From Sphingomonadaceae bacterium (GTDB lineage: Bacteria > Pseudomonadota > Alphaproteobacteria > Sphingomonadales > Sphingomonadaceae), in the NCBI GenBank assembly GCA_027533105.1, contig JAPZTW010000002.1, positions 462,997 through 526,996 on the forward strand: DNA of 64,000 nt, given 5' to 3'. Position 1 is the stretch's first letter; every line of letters starts with the position of its first letter. Made by a program: the position numbers and the translations under genes. Shown in pieces: positions 43,854 to 53,375 of this stretch. Below the pieces are notes generated by a model. It was not told the origin of the DNA. It saw nothing but the letters and a program-made list of their open reading frames with translations, and searched no databases.

Positions 43854-43953
43854 ATGGGGATCAAGCGATACGAGTTGAGCGAGGCGCAGTGGCGTCGGAT
43901 CGAGGCTATGCTTCCGGGCAAGGCGAGCGACCCGGGGCGCACGGCAGCCGATA
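43854..43953 (+). pseudogene. IS5-family transposase, N-terminal fragment
   Basis: An ATG with a GGAGG site at 43854 starts MGIKRYELSEAQWRRIEAML followed by PGKASDPGRTAAD, the characteristic N-terminus of IS5-family DDE transposases. After about 33 residues the homology stops and the sequence continues as the antisense of a sulfotransferase gene. Only the left end of the IS survives, so a deletion has removed the rest. Confidence 0.75.
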
Positions 43954-44306
43954 TCCAGATCGATGGTCTCGGCATCCGTCTCGAACCACCGCGGATGTGG
44001 CTCGATCCCAACGAACCGCTCCGGAAACAGCTGAATGAAAGAATTCGGCAGGCAGCACTTATGGAACTCGACAGCCGAGCAGAACCGCTCGACCGGATCC
44101 CGCCAGAAGGCATAAATAGCCGTCGGCGCGATAGCCTCCCCTGGAAAGTGCGCCTCAGCCAACCTGATCGCTTCCGGCACTGTCGGATGCCGTCCCATCT
44201 CCCCAACCAAATCGACACCGATCTGTCCCAGCACAGCCCGCGCAGTCTGCGATCCGTTCTTTGGCACGCCAATGAACAGCGTTTGGCGGTCATGCGAAAT
44301 GATCAT
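43954..44306 (-). pseudogene. Sulfotransferase-like protein, truncated
   Basis: About 118 residues of a sulfotransferase-family protein. The PAPS-binding motif appears as FIGVPKNGSQTAR near the start and the 3'-phosphate motif as YAFWRDPVERFCSAV. The frame then runs into the IS remnant (nominal stop at 43776), so the C-terminal half is lost. The start lies 3 bases after the stop of the tail-like fragment, suggesting both came from one phage tail module. Confidence 0.7.
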
Positions 44307-44309
44307 GGG

Positions 44310-45030
44310 TCAAATCCCGGTCGTGGTGTTGGTGTAGGACCCGGTCACAAAGCTGTAGGACGGTGTGCCCGCGGTCAGAGTGCGGCTCAGCAACGAGAAG
44401 CTGCGGAAGGTCAGAGACCAGAAGGTGTTGCCGATGCTGGGTGATGAGGCGCTGTAGGTTACGCCCTGGGTCGAGGCTCCCGCCACTGACCAGATGCCAG
44501 TCTTTGATCCATCGATGGGCACTTTGACGATGGCGCCGCACAGATCCATGTAACCGTAGGGCGAGAAGTCCATCATCGTGTAGATGGAGAACACCATCGC
44601 CGTTGAGCTAACCGCCAGGACCAGCAGGCTGCCGTCCGGGCTCAGCGCCATCTGGCTGGCATATTCGTTGCCGGAGCCACCAATCGACCGCTGCCACAGC
44701 AGGGTGCCGGCGCTGTTGTATTTGGCGATCAACGCGTCGGCATTGCCGGAACCGCCGCTCGATGTTGAATAGCCGGCCACATAGACGTTGCCGGATGCAT
44801 CGACCGCCGCATTGTACCAGAGTTCCTGGCCGGAGCCGTTGAGGCTGCGCTGCCATTGCAGGGTGCCAGAGGTGTCGAGCTTGGCCAGCCAGCCATAGTA
44901 GTTGCTCGAGTAGTAAGCACCGGCAAGGTAGACATTGCCGCTGGCATCGATCCAGCCGCCGTTGATGAAGGGCCCGGAGACATTTCGGGCCCAGATGAGC
45001 GCGCCGTCACGGTCCCATTTGAAGACTGCG
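44310..45030 (-). pseudogene. Phage tail/beta-propeller protein, C-terminal fragment
   Basis: About 240 residues in one open frame, with no start codon, containing repeats such as DASGNVYLAGAYYSS and DASGNVYVAGYSTSS each followed by LLWQRS or LQWQRS. This is the SBBP-type beta-propeller repeat found in phage tail and surface proteins. The 5' part is missing: at about 45030 the sequence meets a helix-turn-helix remnant on the opposite strand. It is part of a decayed second phage. Confidence 0.7.
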
Positions 45031-45260
45031 CTGGCGGCGGAAGCTCGAAAGCGGTGCAGCAGCGACGATCCAGGACATAGCCGATGCCGAGGGCGTCTCG
45101 GACCGCTATGTCGGACGAATGTTGCGGCTGGCCTATCTGGCGCCGGCTGTGCTGGACAAACTGCTGATAGGGCGCGTGTCGCCGGCGGTGTCGATCAAGG
45201 ATTTGGCAGTGGCGGCTGAGTTTCCTTGGCCAGAGCAGGCGGCGGTAACCTTTGGGCGTG
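45029..45260 (+). pseudogene. Remnant of a recombinase-associated HTH gene
   Basis: The plus strand encodes RWRRKLESGAAATIQDIADA, EGVSDRYVGRMLRLAYLAP and AVSIKDLAVAAEFPWPEQ, clearly related to the HTH protein at 28011-28427 (same RKLE, YVGR, RLAYLAP and LPW/FPWPEQ landmarks). The N-terminal 50 residues are missing and no recombinase precedes it. It marks the right end of a former element of the same kind as the resident prophage. Confidence 0.75.
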
Positions 45261-45328
45261 AACATTGTCAGCCTTGTCCCAGCACCAATCCGCCACCAGC
45301 GGTAATATCTACCGTAATTCGTCAAACG

Positions 45329-45368
45329 AAAAACAGGACCGGTCCGCTTCAGTGAAACAGACCGGTCC
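45329..45368 (-). terminator. Intrinsic terminator of the copper operon
   Basis: On the minus strand the stem GGACCGGTC/GACCGGTCC (9 pairs, arms 45360-45368 and 45336-45344) is followed by a T run at 45329-45333. It lies 18 bases after the copB stop and ends the leftward copper transcript. Confidence 0.88.
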
Positions 45369-45385
45369 CGAAATGCGATCATTGA

Positions 45386-46405
45386 TTAAAACCAGGACCG
45401 AATTCCGATGAGGAAATTCCATCCACCCAGCTTTTCACCCTGTGTACGCCGAAAATCCGCAGTGCCGCCTAAAGCTCGTTCATACTCGACTCCGACGTAG
45501 GGAGCGAACTCGGGCACGAACTGATAGCGCAGGCGAAGACCAAGTTCGGCGGTGGAAAGACCTGAGCCTATCCCAAGTTCGGCCACATCCTGCGCAGCAA
45601 AGTTCAGTTCGGCTCGTGGCTGGAGGACGAGCCTCCGGGTTAGGCGCTGATCATATTCCGCTTCGATCCGCGCGGTGACATCGCCCTTGTTTGACACAAA
45701 CAGCGCACCGTCGATTTCGAACCAGTAAGGCGCCAGACCCTTCACGCCCAAAACAGCATAGGTGCGGTCCGGACCGGTACCGAAGTCCTGCCGGAGGCCC
45801 GCCTGGAGATTCCACCACGGATCAAGCGCGCGGTTCCAGAGTGCCTGGACCTCGACGTGTTCCGGGTTCTCGCCGAATCTGCTTTCACCCTCGGTTTTGA
45901 CCCAGAGCCGGTTGATATCACCGCCGTACCAGCCCTCAGCCTTCCAGGCGAAACCGTCTTTGCCCTCGCCGATGGTTGCTTCCAGTTGATCGATCAGGAT
46001 CATGCCACTTTTAATGTCGCCATGTTCCTTGCGGACGATTTCGCGGGCAGGAGCCATAGCCGAGGCACCGAAGATGGCATCTGCGGCATGGACTGGGCCG
46101 CTCGATGCGGCAGCGGATGGTGGACTTACCGGCGGATCGGGAACGCCAGGGGCATGCCCGGCATGTGCGGCATGGGCCTCTTGAGCCGGCGCTGGTGGCA
46201 TCGCGTGGCCTCCATGCGCATCCGACGAAGGGGATGGAGGTCCATCCGGTTGATCATGTGTGGTGTGCGGAGTGGGGGATTCTACCTCTGTCGCGTGATG
46301 GGCGTGGGCGTCGGTCGGAACCTCAACCGGGTCAGCATGATCTTGGTGCTGCGCAACAGCGGGCGATGCCGTCGCGGCAAGGAGGATTGCTGCAAGATAT
46401 CTCAT
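45386..46405 (-). CDS. copB: Copper resistance protein CopB
   Basis: A 339-residue outer-membrane protein. A signal peptide (MRYLAAILLAATASPAVAQ) precedes a His/Met/Pro-rich segment to about residue 105 (HATEVESPTPHTTHDQPDG, SDAHGGHAMPPAP), then a beta-barrel domain starting around AREIVRKEHGDI and ending in LGGWNFLIGIRSWF with the usual terminal Phe. It is thought to sequester or pass copper at the outer membrane. The start overlaps the copA stop. Confidence 0.92.
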   Translation of the reverse strand: MRYLAAILLAATASPAVAQHQDHADPVEVPTDAHAHHATEVESPTPHTTHDQPDGPPSPSSDAHGGHAMPPAPAQEAHAAHAGHAPGVPDPPVSPPSAAASSGPVHAADAIFGASAMAPAREIVRKEHGDIKSGMILIDQLEATIGEGKDGFAWKAEGWYGGDINRLWVKTEGESRFGENPEHVEVQALWNRALDPWWNLQAGLRQDFGTGPDRTYAVLGVKGLAPYWFEIDGALFVSNKGDVTARIEAEYDQRLTRRLVLQPRAELNFAAQDVAELGIGSGLSTAELGLRLRYQFVPEFAPYVGVEYERALGGTADFRRTQGEKLGGWNFLIGIRSWF

Positions 46406-48183
46406 CACGCATCCCCCTCGAGCGGACGGACAGTGACGACACGGAACATGCCCGCATGCATGTGTAGCAGCAGATGGCAATGAAATGCCCAGTCCCCGGG
46501 CGCATCCGCCGTCAGGTCGAAGCTGACCTTGCCGCCCGGCAGCACATTGACGGTGTGCTTGCGGGGGTAGCTGCCTGTATGGCCGTTCACCACCTCGAAG
46601 AAATGGCCGTGCAGGTGGATCGGATGCGTCATCATCGTGTCGTTGATGAGGACCACGCGCGCGCGTTCGTTGCGTTCGAAACGGATCGGCTCGACGCCTT
46701 CGCTGAACTTTTCGCCGTCGAACGACCACATGAAGCGCTCCATGTTGCCGGTGAGGTGAACCTCGATCGTGCGCTGCGGCGGGCGCGTGTCTGGATTGGG
46801 CGTGAGCGACATCAGGTCGCGGTAGGTCAGCACCTTGTGGCCGACATCTTCCAGTCCGACGCCCGGGTCACCGGTGCGGTCGACCGGAGACATGGCGATG
46901 GCATCTACGCCGACGCCGACCTTGACGCTGTCGGGCACCTTCGATTTGTCGCGCATGTTCATGCCGCCCATTGAATGGGAACTGCCGTTGCCCGCTGCTG
47001 CCGGGCTGGCCATGGCGCCATGGTCCATTCCAGCCATTGAACCATGGTCCATGCCGCCCATGCCCATATCCTTTATGGTGAGCGTGGGGCGCGGGCGAAG
47101 CGGTGGCACGGGTGCTTCCATGCCCAAGCGCGGCGCGAACGTGGCGCGCGCCATGCCGGAACGGTCGATCGATTCCGCAACGAGCGTGAACGCTTTGTCC
47201 TCGGCCGGCTGGATAATGACGTCATAGGTCTCGGCATTGCCGATCTGGAACTCGTCCACCGTCACGGGCCGGACATTCAATCCGTCGGCGCTGACCACGG
47301 TCATTGGCAGGCCGGGAATGCGGATGTTGAAGATCGTCATGGTCGCCGCGTTAATGAAGCGCAGCCGCACCCGCTCGCCGCGCCGGAACAGACCGGTCCA
47401 GTTCTCCCGCGGGCCGTGGCCGTTGACGAGATAGGTGTAAGTGGCGGCCGTCACATCGGCGATGTCGGTCGGGTCCATTCGCATCCGGCCCCACATGGCC
47501 CTGTCGGAGGCCGACATTTTCTCCTCCGGCCCGCCCTCGATCATGCCAATCAGGGTCTGCTTCTGGCGATTGAAGTAGCCGCCCTCCGCCTTGAGCTTGG
47601 TGACGAGGTGGTGCGGATGGAGGAATGTCCAGTCACTGAGCACGATGACATGCTCTCGGTCATAGGCAACCGGATCTGGCTCTGCCGGATCGATAACGAT
47701 CGGCCCATAATGCCCCTGCTGCTCCTGCAGCCCTGAGTGGCTGTGGTACCAGTAGGTGCCGCTCTGGACGATCGGAAATTCATAGGTGAACGTGGTGCGC
47801 GGCTTGATGCCGGGGAAGCTCACACCAGGAACTCCGTCCATCTGAAACGGGACGATCAGCCCGTGCCAGTGGATCGAGCTGTCCTCATCCAGCGTATTTT
47901 CAACGTGGAGGCGCACGTTCTGACCTTCGCGCAGCCGGATAAGCGGTGCGGGCAGGACGCCGTTCATGGTGACGGCATGACCGGTGCGCCCGCCAACCGT
48001 GAAGGTGCTGTTGGCGATCCTGAGGTGAATATCGTCGCCGGCGAGCATGGGGGAACTGGGTGCGAGGCCCGCCGAACCGGATTGCGCCCAGGCGGGAAAA
48101 AGCCCGCTCATGCCGAAGCCGACAAGGCCCGCAGCGCCGGCGCGCAGAAACGAGCGGCGTTCTAAAAGTGCTGTCATATCCAT
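46405..48183 (-). CDS. copA: Copper resistance multicopper oxidase CopA
   Basis: A 592-residue periplasmic oxidase that oxidises Cu(I). The Tat signal ERRSFLRAGAAGLVGFGM is at the N-terminus. Copper ligands are visible in HWHG, WYHSHSG, HPIHLHGH and the type 1 segment HCHLLLHMHAGM. A Met-rich insertion (GMGGMDHGSMAGMDHGAM) is typical of CopA. Start at the ATG at 48183; a second ATG two codons later is equally possible. Confidence 0.94.
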   Translation of the reverse strand: MDMTALLERRSFLRAGAAGLVGFGMSGLFPAWAQSGSAGLAPSSPMLAGDDIHLRIANSTFTVGGRTGHAVTMNGVLPAPLIRLREGQNVRLHVENTLDEDSSIHWHGLIVPFQMDGVPGVSFPGIKPRTTFTYEFPIVQSGTYWYHSHSGLQEQQGHYGPIVIDPAEPDPVAYDREHVIVLSDWTFLHPHHLVTKLKAEGGYFNRQKQTLIGMIEGGPEEKMSASDRAMWGRMRMDPTDIADVTAATYTYLVNGHGPRENWTGLFRRGERVRLRFINAATMTIFNIRIPGLPMTVVSADGLNVRPVTVDEFQIGNAETYDVIIQPAEDKAFTLVAESIDRSGMARATFAPRLGMEAPVPPLRPRPTLTIKDMGMGGMDHGSMAGMDHGAMASPAAAGNGSSHSMGGMNMRDKSKVPDSVKVGVGVDAIAMSPVDRTGDPGVGLEDVGHKVLTYRDLMSLTPNPDTRPPQRTIEVHLTGNMERFMWSFDGEKFSEGVEPIRFERNERARVVLINDTMMTHPIHLHGHFFEVVNGHTGSYPRKHTVNVLPGGKVSFDLTADAPGDWAFHCHLLLHMHAGMFRVVTVRPLEGDA

Positions 48184-48270
48184 ATGTCCTGGGGTTTCCT
48201 GTCTGGAAGAAACCCAAAAAATAAACTGGAATCCGGGCGGACAGCGAACCGCCATCCGCCCGGCTGGTTC

Positions 48271-48504
48271 CTAATGGTTGTGCTGCGAATGCTCCGCCGG
48301 AGCCGCATCGCGCTGCTTGTTCTCGCAGCACTCCATCTTTTGCTCGTTGGCCTGCGTATTGCCCGCCTTGTCCTTGCAGCAACAGCATCCCTTGCCCCTC
48401 TGCTCGGTCTGAGGAGCATTGTGGCCGGCATGGTCAGGCGTTGTGGGCTGCGTTGCCACAGGTGCTGCAGCCGCCATTGCGACTGCGCTCAAAAGTGTGA
48501 TCAT
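48271..48504 (-). CDS. Small Cys/His-rich copper-binding protein
   Basis: A 77-residue exported protein. A short signal (MITLLSAVAMAAAAPVA) is followed by a CCCC cluster (GKGCCCCKDKAG), a MECCENK motif and a C-terminal His tail (PAEHSQHNH). It probably binds copper in the periplasm. It belongs to the leftward copper operon, upstream of copA. Confidence 0.75.
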   Translation of the reverse strand: MITLLSAVAMAAAAPVATQPTTPDHAGHNAPQTEQRGKGCCCCKDKAGNTQANEQKMECCENKQRDAAPAEHSQHNH

Positions 48505-48534
48505 TGTTCATTCTCCAGAAGATTTGAAAGGATT

Positions 48535-48936
48535 TCAAATTTCCGGAAACAGGCGTGGAGGCGGGCTAGTGGCCTCAGACGCTATCCCGTACAGACGAGG
48601 GGATGGCTGAGGCGATAAGACAGATCGAACCGGATTTGTCTCCACCGCCAGCTGAGGCGCCACTGGCTCAACCACCGCGCAGGCCATGGCGCAGTCTTGC
48701 GTGCCGCTCTGATGCTTGTCGGGTGCCGTCTCGTGATGGCCGGTGCAATCATCCATGGCCATCGGTGTGGCAGTGGTCGCATGGGCAGCCGTCGTCCTGT
48801 CCGCCATCGAGACGGGCATGACAGACAAGGCCAGGATAACGAGCAGGGCAAGGATCAATCGCAATCGCACCGACCGCCCGCTCTCCTCGCGGAGGGCGGA
48901 TTTGTTTGGCCGGACGTTGATTGTTCTCAGGTTCAC
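48535..48936 (-). CDS. Small periplasmic protein of the copper operon
   Basis: A 133-residue protein from a GTG at 48936, preceded by AAGGA and lying about 20 bases after the predicted transcription start. A membrane/signal segment ([20 protein letters not shown]) is followed by a short part with Met, His and Cys ([25 protein letters not shown]). An upstream ATG at 49023 would lie upstream of the promoter and is rejected. It is similar in style to DUF2946 copper-linked proteins, but the family is not certain. Confidence 0.6.
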   Translation of the reverse strand: MNLRTINVRPNKSALREESGRSVRLRLILALLVILALSVMPVSMADRTTAAHATTATPMAMDDCTGHHETAPDKHQSGTQDCAMACAVVEPVAPQLAVETNPVRSVLSPQPSPRLYGIASEATSPPPRLFPEI

Positions 48937-48964
48937 TCTGGTTCGTATCCTTCGAGTCGTCAGT

Positions 48965-48995
48965 ACTATCGCACTTGACACCATGTCAGGGTCAA
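48965..48995 (-). promoter_or_regulatory. MerR-type promoter of the leftward copper operon
   Basis: On the minus strand TTGACC (48990-48995) and GATAGT (48965-48970) are 19 bases apart with the dyad TGACA-3-TGTCA in the spacer. The sequence CTGACATGGTGTCAAG is shared with the rightward promoter. This is the hallmark of CueR-type copper control. Confidence 0.85.
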
Positions 48996-49002
48996 GTGCT
49001 TT

Positions 49003-49033
49003 TTGACTCTGACATGGTGTCAAGGTGCATCAT
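49003..49033 (+). promoter_or_regulatory. MerR-type promoter of the copper ATPase operon
   Basis: TTGACT (49003-49008) and CATCAT (49028-49033) are 19 bases apart, with the same dyad TGACA-3-TGTCA as the leftward promoter. Together the two copies form a 15-base perfect inverted repeat (48975-48989 and 49009-49023). The transcript should start about 20 bases before the ATPase ATG. Confidence 0.85.
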
Positions 49034-49058
49034 TGAACTCCAATGGATGGAGACCGTG

Positions 49059-51422
49059 ATGGCCGAGTCGAAACATAGCACGCGTTCGGGGCGCCAGGGT
49101 TGTTGCGGCAATCACGGTGACCATCTTGTCAGACAGGTTATCGACCCGGTTTGCGGCATGTCCGTAGATCCACAAAAGACCGCACATCACGCAACGCACG
49201 CGGGCAACGACTACCATTTCTGCAGCGCCGGATGCCGTGACAAATTCGTTGCCGACCCCGATCGGTATCTTGGTGCCGTCGCTGTCCCGGTCCCTGATGA
49301 TCAACCGGGAATGATCTGGACCTGCCCGATGCATCCGGAAGTCCGGCAGGATCATCCGGGGGCGTGCCCGATCTGTGGCATGGCGCTCGAACCAGCGATG
49401 GTCACGGCCGATGAAGGCCCAAGCGCCGAACTGATCGACATGACCCGGCGCTTCTGGATCGGTCTTGTGCTCTCCCTGCCTGTCCTCGTTCTGGAAATGG
49501 GGGGACATCTTTTCCCGGCGCTGCATCATCTGATACCGATGAAGGCTTCGATCTGGATCCAGTTCCTTCTGGCGACGCCGGTCGTTCTGTGGGCGGGATG
49601 GCCCTTTTTCCAGCGTGGCTGGGCTTCGCTCAAAACGCGCAATCTCAACATGTTCACGTTGATCGCCATGGGAACCGGCGTGGCTTGGCTCTACAGCGTG
49701 GTCGCGGCAGTGGCGCCGGGTATCTTTCCTGATGCCTTCCGCGCTGCAGAGGGAACGGTCGCGGTCTATTTCGAGGCAGCAGCGGTCATCACCGTGCTGG
49801 TACTATTGGGCCAGGTGCTGGAATTGCGCGCCCGCGAACGCACTTCGAGTGCGATCAAGGCGCTTCTCGGGCTTGCGCCCAAAACCGCGCGGCGTCTCCT
49901 CCCAGACGGCGGCGACGAGGAGGTGGGCCTCGAGGAAATTGTTGTCGGCAACCACCTGCGGGTTCGTCCCGGAGAAAAAGTACCGGTCGACGGCACGGTC
50001 GAGGATGGCCGCTCCTCAGTCGACGAATCAATGGTCACCGGTGAATCGATGCCGGTCACCAAGGCTAAGGGCGACGCGGTCATCGGCGGAACCCTCAACC
50101 AGACCGGCGCACTGGTGATCGCTGCAACCAAGGTGGGCCGGGACACCATGCTCGCCCGCATCGTTCAGATGGTGGCCGAAGCGCAACGTTCACGCGCGCC
50201 GATCCAGCGCATGGCTGACCAGGTGTCGGGCTGGTTTGTACCCATCGTGATCGCCATCGCCGTCCTGGCTTTTGCGGGATGGGGCATCTGGGGACCCGAA
50301 CCGCGTTTTGCCTACGGGCTCGTCGCCGCGGTTGCCGTGCTGATCATAGCTTGCCCCTGCGCTCTGGGTCTTGCCACGCCGATGTCGATCATGGTCGGGG
50401 TCGGCCGCGGAGCCGGGCTGGGCGTACTGATCAAGAACGCCGAGGCGCTCGAACACATGGAGAAGGTCGACACACTGGTGGTCGACAAGACCGGAACGCT
50501 CACCCAAGGCCACCCGGCGGTGACCGCGATCGTTCCCGCTGCGGGTTACAGCGAAGTGGATGTGCTGCGCGTGGCTGCGGCGGTCGAGCAATCCTCGGAG
50601 CACCCGTTGGCGCTGGCGATAGTCGAGGCCGCCAAGGCCCGTAACCTGACGTTGTCCTCCGTGAGCGAGTTTGACTCACCTACCGGACGCGGCGCGGTGG
50701 GCACGGTAGAAGGCAAGCGGGTCGTGCTCGGCAATGCCCTGTTCCTGACTGACCAGGCCATCGACACCACACCGCTTGCCTCGGCCGCCGATGAATTGCG
50801 CCGCGAAGGCGCGACCGCCATCTTTGTCGGAATCGACGGGCAGGCTGGGGGCACGATTGCTATCGCCGACCCGGTCAAGGAGACCACACCAGAAGCCTTG
50901 GACACACTCCGGCGCGAGGGCATCAGGGTCGTAATGCTGACAGGCGACAACCGGACGACCGCGGAGGCGGTGGCGCGCAAGCTCGGCATCGATGAGGTCG
51001 AGGCAGATGTACTCCCGGACCAAAAGAGCGCGGTCGTAGCCCGGCTCAAGAGCGAGGGAAGGGTGGTCGCGATGGCCGGCGACGGCGTCAACGACGCACC
51101 CGCGCTGGCGGCTGCGGACGTTGGCATTGCCATGGGTTCTGGCACTGACGTCGCGATCGAGAGCGCGGGTGTCACCCTCCTCAAGGGCGATCTCACAGGC
51201 ATTGTCCGAGCGCGCCGCCTCAGTCAGGCGACCATGTCCAACATCCGCCAAAATCTGGTCTTTGCGTTCATCTACAACGCTGCGGGCGTGCCAGTTGCGG
51301 CTGGGTTGTTGTACCCGGTATTCGGCATCCTGCTTTCTCCGATGATTGCTGCAGCCGCGATGGCGCTCTCGTCGGTCAGCGTGGTGAGCAATGCGCTCCG
51401 CCTGAATCGTACCGCAATCTGA
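49059..51422 (+). CDS. Copper-translocating P-type ATPase
   Basis: A 787-residue P1B-1 type pump. The N-terminus has a YHS domain ([25 protein letters not shown]) and a heavy-metal-binding domain ([21 protein letters not shown]), then membrane helices. The transport motif is ACPCALG, the phosphorylation site [10 protein letters not shown], and the C-terminal [12 protein letters not shown] is present. It exports Cu(I) from the cytoplasm. I chose the ATG at 49059 because of a GGAG site seven bases upstream; an ATG at 49047 is possible. Confidence 0.93.
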   Translation: MAESKHSTRSGRQGCCGNHGDHLVRQVIDPVCGMSVDPQKTAHHATHAGNDYHFCSAGCRDKFVADPDRYLGAVAVPVPDDQPGMIWTCPMHPEVRQDHPGACPICGMALEPAMVTADEGPSAELIDMTRRFWIGLVLSLPVLVLEMGGHLFPALHHLIPMKASIWIQFLLATPVVLWAGWPFFQRGWASLKTRNLNMFTLIAMGTGVAWLYSVVAAVAPGIFPDAFRAAEGTVAVYFEAAAVITVLVLLGQVLELRARERTSSAIKALLGLAPKTARRLLPDGGDEEVGLEEIVVGNHLRVRPGEKVPVDGTVEDGRSSVDESMVTGESMPVTKAKGDAVIGGTLNQTGALVIAATKVGRDTMLARIVQMVAEAQRSRAPIQRMADQVSGWFVPIVIAIAVLAFAGWGIWGPEPRFAYGLVAAVAVLIIACPCALGLATPMSIMVGVGRGAGLGVLIKNAEALEHMEKVDTLVVDKTGTLTQGHPAVTAIVPAAGYSEVDVLRVAAAVEQSSEHPLALAIVEAAKARNLTLSSVSEFDSPTGRGAVGTVEGKRVVLGNALFLTDQAIDTTPLASAADELRREGATAIFVGIDGQAGGTIAIADPVKETTPEALDTLRREGIRVVMLTGDNRTTAEAVARKLGIDEVEADVLPDQKSAVVARLKSEGRVVAMAGDGVNDAPALAAADVGIAMGSGTDVAIESAGVTLLKGDLTGIVRARRLSQATMSNIRQNLVFAFIYNAAGVPVAAGLLYPVFGILLSPMIAAAAMALSSVSVVSNALRLNRTAI

Positions 51423-51452
51423 AACCGAACCGAGATCGCAAGACATAACCTC

Positions 51453-52175
51453 ATGAAATTCAATAAAACCAAAATCCATGTTGCCGCCAGTCGCATACAC
51501 AAGTGGCTCGCACTCTTGGTTGGTCTGCAGGTTATGGTGTGGATGATCAGCGGTCTCGTGATGAGCGCCGTGCCAATTGGGGTTGTTCGCGGCGAACACC
51601 TGATCGACCGCGATGGACAGGACCGTATCGTGCGCACTCAACGCGTTCGCCCCCTCGAGGAGATTGTCGGCGCTGCGCAGGGCCCGGTAGAAACCGTGAT
51701 GTTCCGAATGCACGACGGGCGTCTCATGGCAGAAGTTGCGGGTTCAAACTGGACCGGTCTTGTCGACCCTTACACCGCCCAGAGACTCCCGCGCGTCGAA
51801 CGAGATGCGGCGGCAACGATTGCTTTACGAAGATGGAAAGGTCCAACGAATCCATCGGTGGCGGTCGAGGCTGTCGATCAGCTTTCCCCCGAATTTCGCG
51901 GACCCTTGCCGGCCTGGCGGGTTATCATCGACGGCAGCACCCGGGTCTATGTTTCCGCGGAAACGGGACAAATCCGTGCAGTCAGGACAGACACGTGGCG
52001 GATCTATGATTTCCTTTGGGGCCTCCACATCATGGACTGGAAAGAGCACGACAACTTCAACAATATCTGGCTGGTCTCATTTGCCTCGTCAGGTCTGTTG
52101 TTTGCATTGACCGGTTTTGTTTTGCTCACGATGCGCTTCCCAATGAGGCTGACGCGGCGTCGCAAAGCTATTTGA
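51453..52175 (+). CDS. PepSY-domain membrane protein
   Basis: A 240-residue protein with an N-terminal membrane helix (WLALLVGLQVMVWMISGLVM), a periplasmic PepSY-like domain (PAWRVIIDGSTRVYVSAETG, then LRAV-type strand) and a C-terminal helix (SSGLLFALTGFVLLTMRF). Such proteins often accompany metal reduction or uptake systems. It lies 31 bases after the copper ATPase and is likely cotranscribed. The specific activity is unknown. Confidence 0.8.
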   Translation: MKFNKTKIHVAASRIHKWLALLVGLQVMVWMISGLVMSAVPIGVVRGEHLIDRDGQDRIVRTQRVRPLEEIVGAAQGPVETVMFRMHDGRLMAEVAGSNWTGLVDPYTAQRLPRVERDAAATIALRRWKGPTNPSVAVEAVDQLSPEFRGPLPAWRVIIDGSTRVYVSAETGQIRAVRTDTWRIYDFLWGLHIMDWKEHDNFNNIWLVSFASSGLLFALTGFVLLTMRFPMRLTRRRKAI

Positions 52176-52233
52176 TGTGCCTCAATGCCCGATTGGGACA
52201 ACCCAGCAATGGATCCAGGCAAGGAGAGCCGAG

Positions 52234-52662
52234 ATGAGAAAGCTGATCTATGCGTTGGCATTGGTTGCGTCACCGGCTCTGGCTGCAAGCGATGTCGTGA
52301 TGCACCGCGATCCGGGATGTGGCTGCTGTGAGAAATGGGCCGCGCAAGTAAAACGCGCGCTTGGCCGCGAAGTGCGCGTAGTCGATAATCGCAACCGGAG
52401 CAGTTTCCAACGTGCGTTGGGACTACCTGGAAATCTGGTCTCATGCCACACTGCGGTTGTCGATGGCATCGTGTTCGAAGGCCACGTGCCGATTGCCGAT
52501 ATGCAGCGCGTACTCAAGAGTCGCCCAGCGGGAGTGCGCGGACTTGCAGTCGCAGGCATGCCTCTGGGGTCGGCAGGGATGGAGGTTGCCGGGGTGCCGG
52601 CACAACATTATAATGTGATCGCCTTCGGACCTTCAGGTACACGTATCTTCGCTAAACACTGA
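52234..52662 (+). CDS. DUF411 metal-binding protein
   Basis: A 142-residue exported protein. A signal peptide (MRKLIYALALVASPALAA) is followed by the DUF411 motif MHRDPGCGCCEKWAAQV and later CHTAVVDGIVFEGHVP with GLAVAGMPLGSAGME. The Cys pair and His suit copper binding in the periplasm. A clear AAGGAGAG site precedes the ATG at 52234. It is the last gene of the rightward copper operon. Confidence 0.88.
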   Translation: MRKLIYALALVASPALAASDVVMHRDPGCGCCEKWAAQVKRALGREVRVVDNRNRSSFQRALGLPGNLVSCHTAVVDGIVFEGHVPIADMQRVLKSRPAGVRGLAVAGMPLGSAGMEVAGVPAQHYNVIAFGPSGTRIFAKH

Positions 52663-52682
52663 TTTGTTGGAGCAAACAAATC
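52661..52682. terminator. Weak hairpin after the copper operon
   Basis: The arms GATTTGTT (52661-52668) and AACAAATC (52675-52682) pair perfectly and start at the stop codon of the DUF411 gene, but no T run follows. It may still slow or protect the transcript end. Confidence 0.35.
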
Positions 52683-52810
52683 TGCGCCAATTTGAAGGCG
52701 GCGCCTGCGGGACTACTGTCCGCCGCTTCGCTAATAGAAGTGGTTGTGTCCACTGCAGGCCCGAGTTCGGTCGATGTTATTTGGAGAAACGGCTTCCGTA
52801 GACTGCAAGG

Positions 52811-53200
52811 TCATGTCTGGGCCTCAAGCCGCTCAATCTTGCGAGAGAGTTCTTTCACAGCTTCAATCAAAACACCAACGAGATTGCCGTAGGCGACGGA
52901 CAAGAGTCCATCATCGTTGGCCTGCACAGCCTCAGGTACAACGGCGACCAATTCCTGGGCGATCACACCGATGCCGCGATTGCCACTGTCTATACGCTTG
53001 AATGACACACCGCGCAGGCTGTTCACCAAACCCAGCGCATTCGAGATCGTGACAACCTCGGTTTTGAGCGAGGCATCCGAATAGGCCGTAATGTCTCCCG
53101 TTGCCGTGATCGTACCCGTAATGGCAGCAAAGTTGACGACACCCATAATGATTATGTCTTCGAACGTCGCGTGTTTCAAGACAACGGCGACGGTACGCAA
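52811..53200 (-). pseudogene. Phage tail-spike C-terminus with S74 chaperone domain (remnant)
   Basis: The C-terminal 110 residues (TGTITATGDITAYSDASLKT, then RGIGVIAQELVAVVPEAVQA, and a final coiled coil LIEAVKELSRKIERLEAQ) are a Peptidase_S74 intramolecular chaperone domain, which ends phage tail fibres and spikes and cleaves itself off. No fibre body precedes it: upstream of about 53200 the sequence belongs to another gene on the opposite strand. It is a truncated phage relic. Confidence 0.7.
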
Positions 53201-53375
53201 AGCTTTGGCCGGATTGATTGCTACAAGCGCGGCAAGTTCAGCGGCGCCGCTTGCCCCGCAAGACGTCGCCCGCGCCTTCAAGGGTAAGCGCGCTTCAACC
53301 GTACGCCCCGTACTGGACGCGCTCGCAAGCATAGGGATGGCGCGACGTCTTAAAGATGGACGATATGCAGCATGA
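53201..53375 (+). pseudogene. C-terminal end of an unidentified DNA-binding/modification gene
   Basis: The plus-strand frame ends with APLAPQDVARAFKGKRASTV and LDALASIGMARRLKDGRYAA, a winged-helix-like ending that I associate with large DNA methylase or restriction-type proteins of sphingomonads. Everything upstream is replaced by the tail-spike remnant, so only about 55 residues survive. The family assignment is tentative. Confidence 0.45.

Noticed and set aside
46980..47060. DNA repeats in copA (ATGGACCATGG-type words)
   Set aside because: They encode the Met/His-rich insertion normal for CopA and are not a mobile or regulatory repeat.
52664..52690. A strong terminator after the DUF411 gene
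   Set aside because: The hairpin is perfect but lacks a T run, so it is listed only as a weak candidate.
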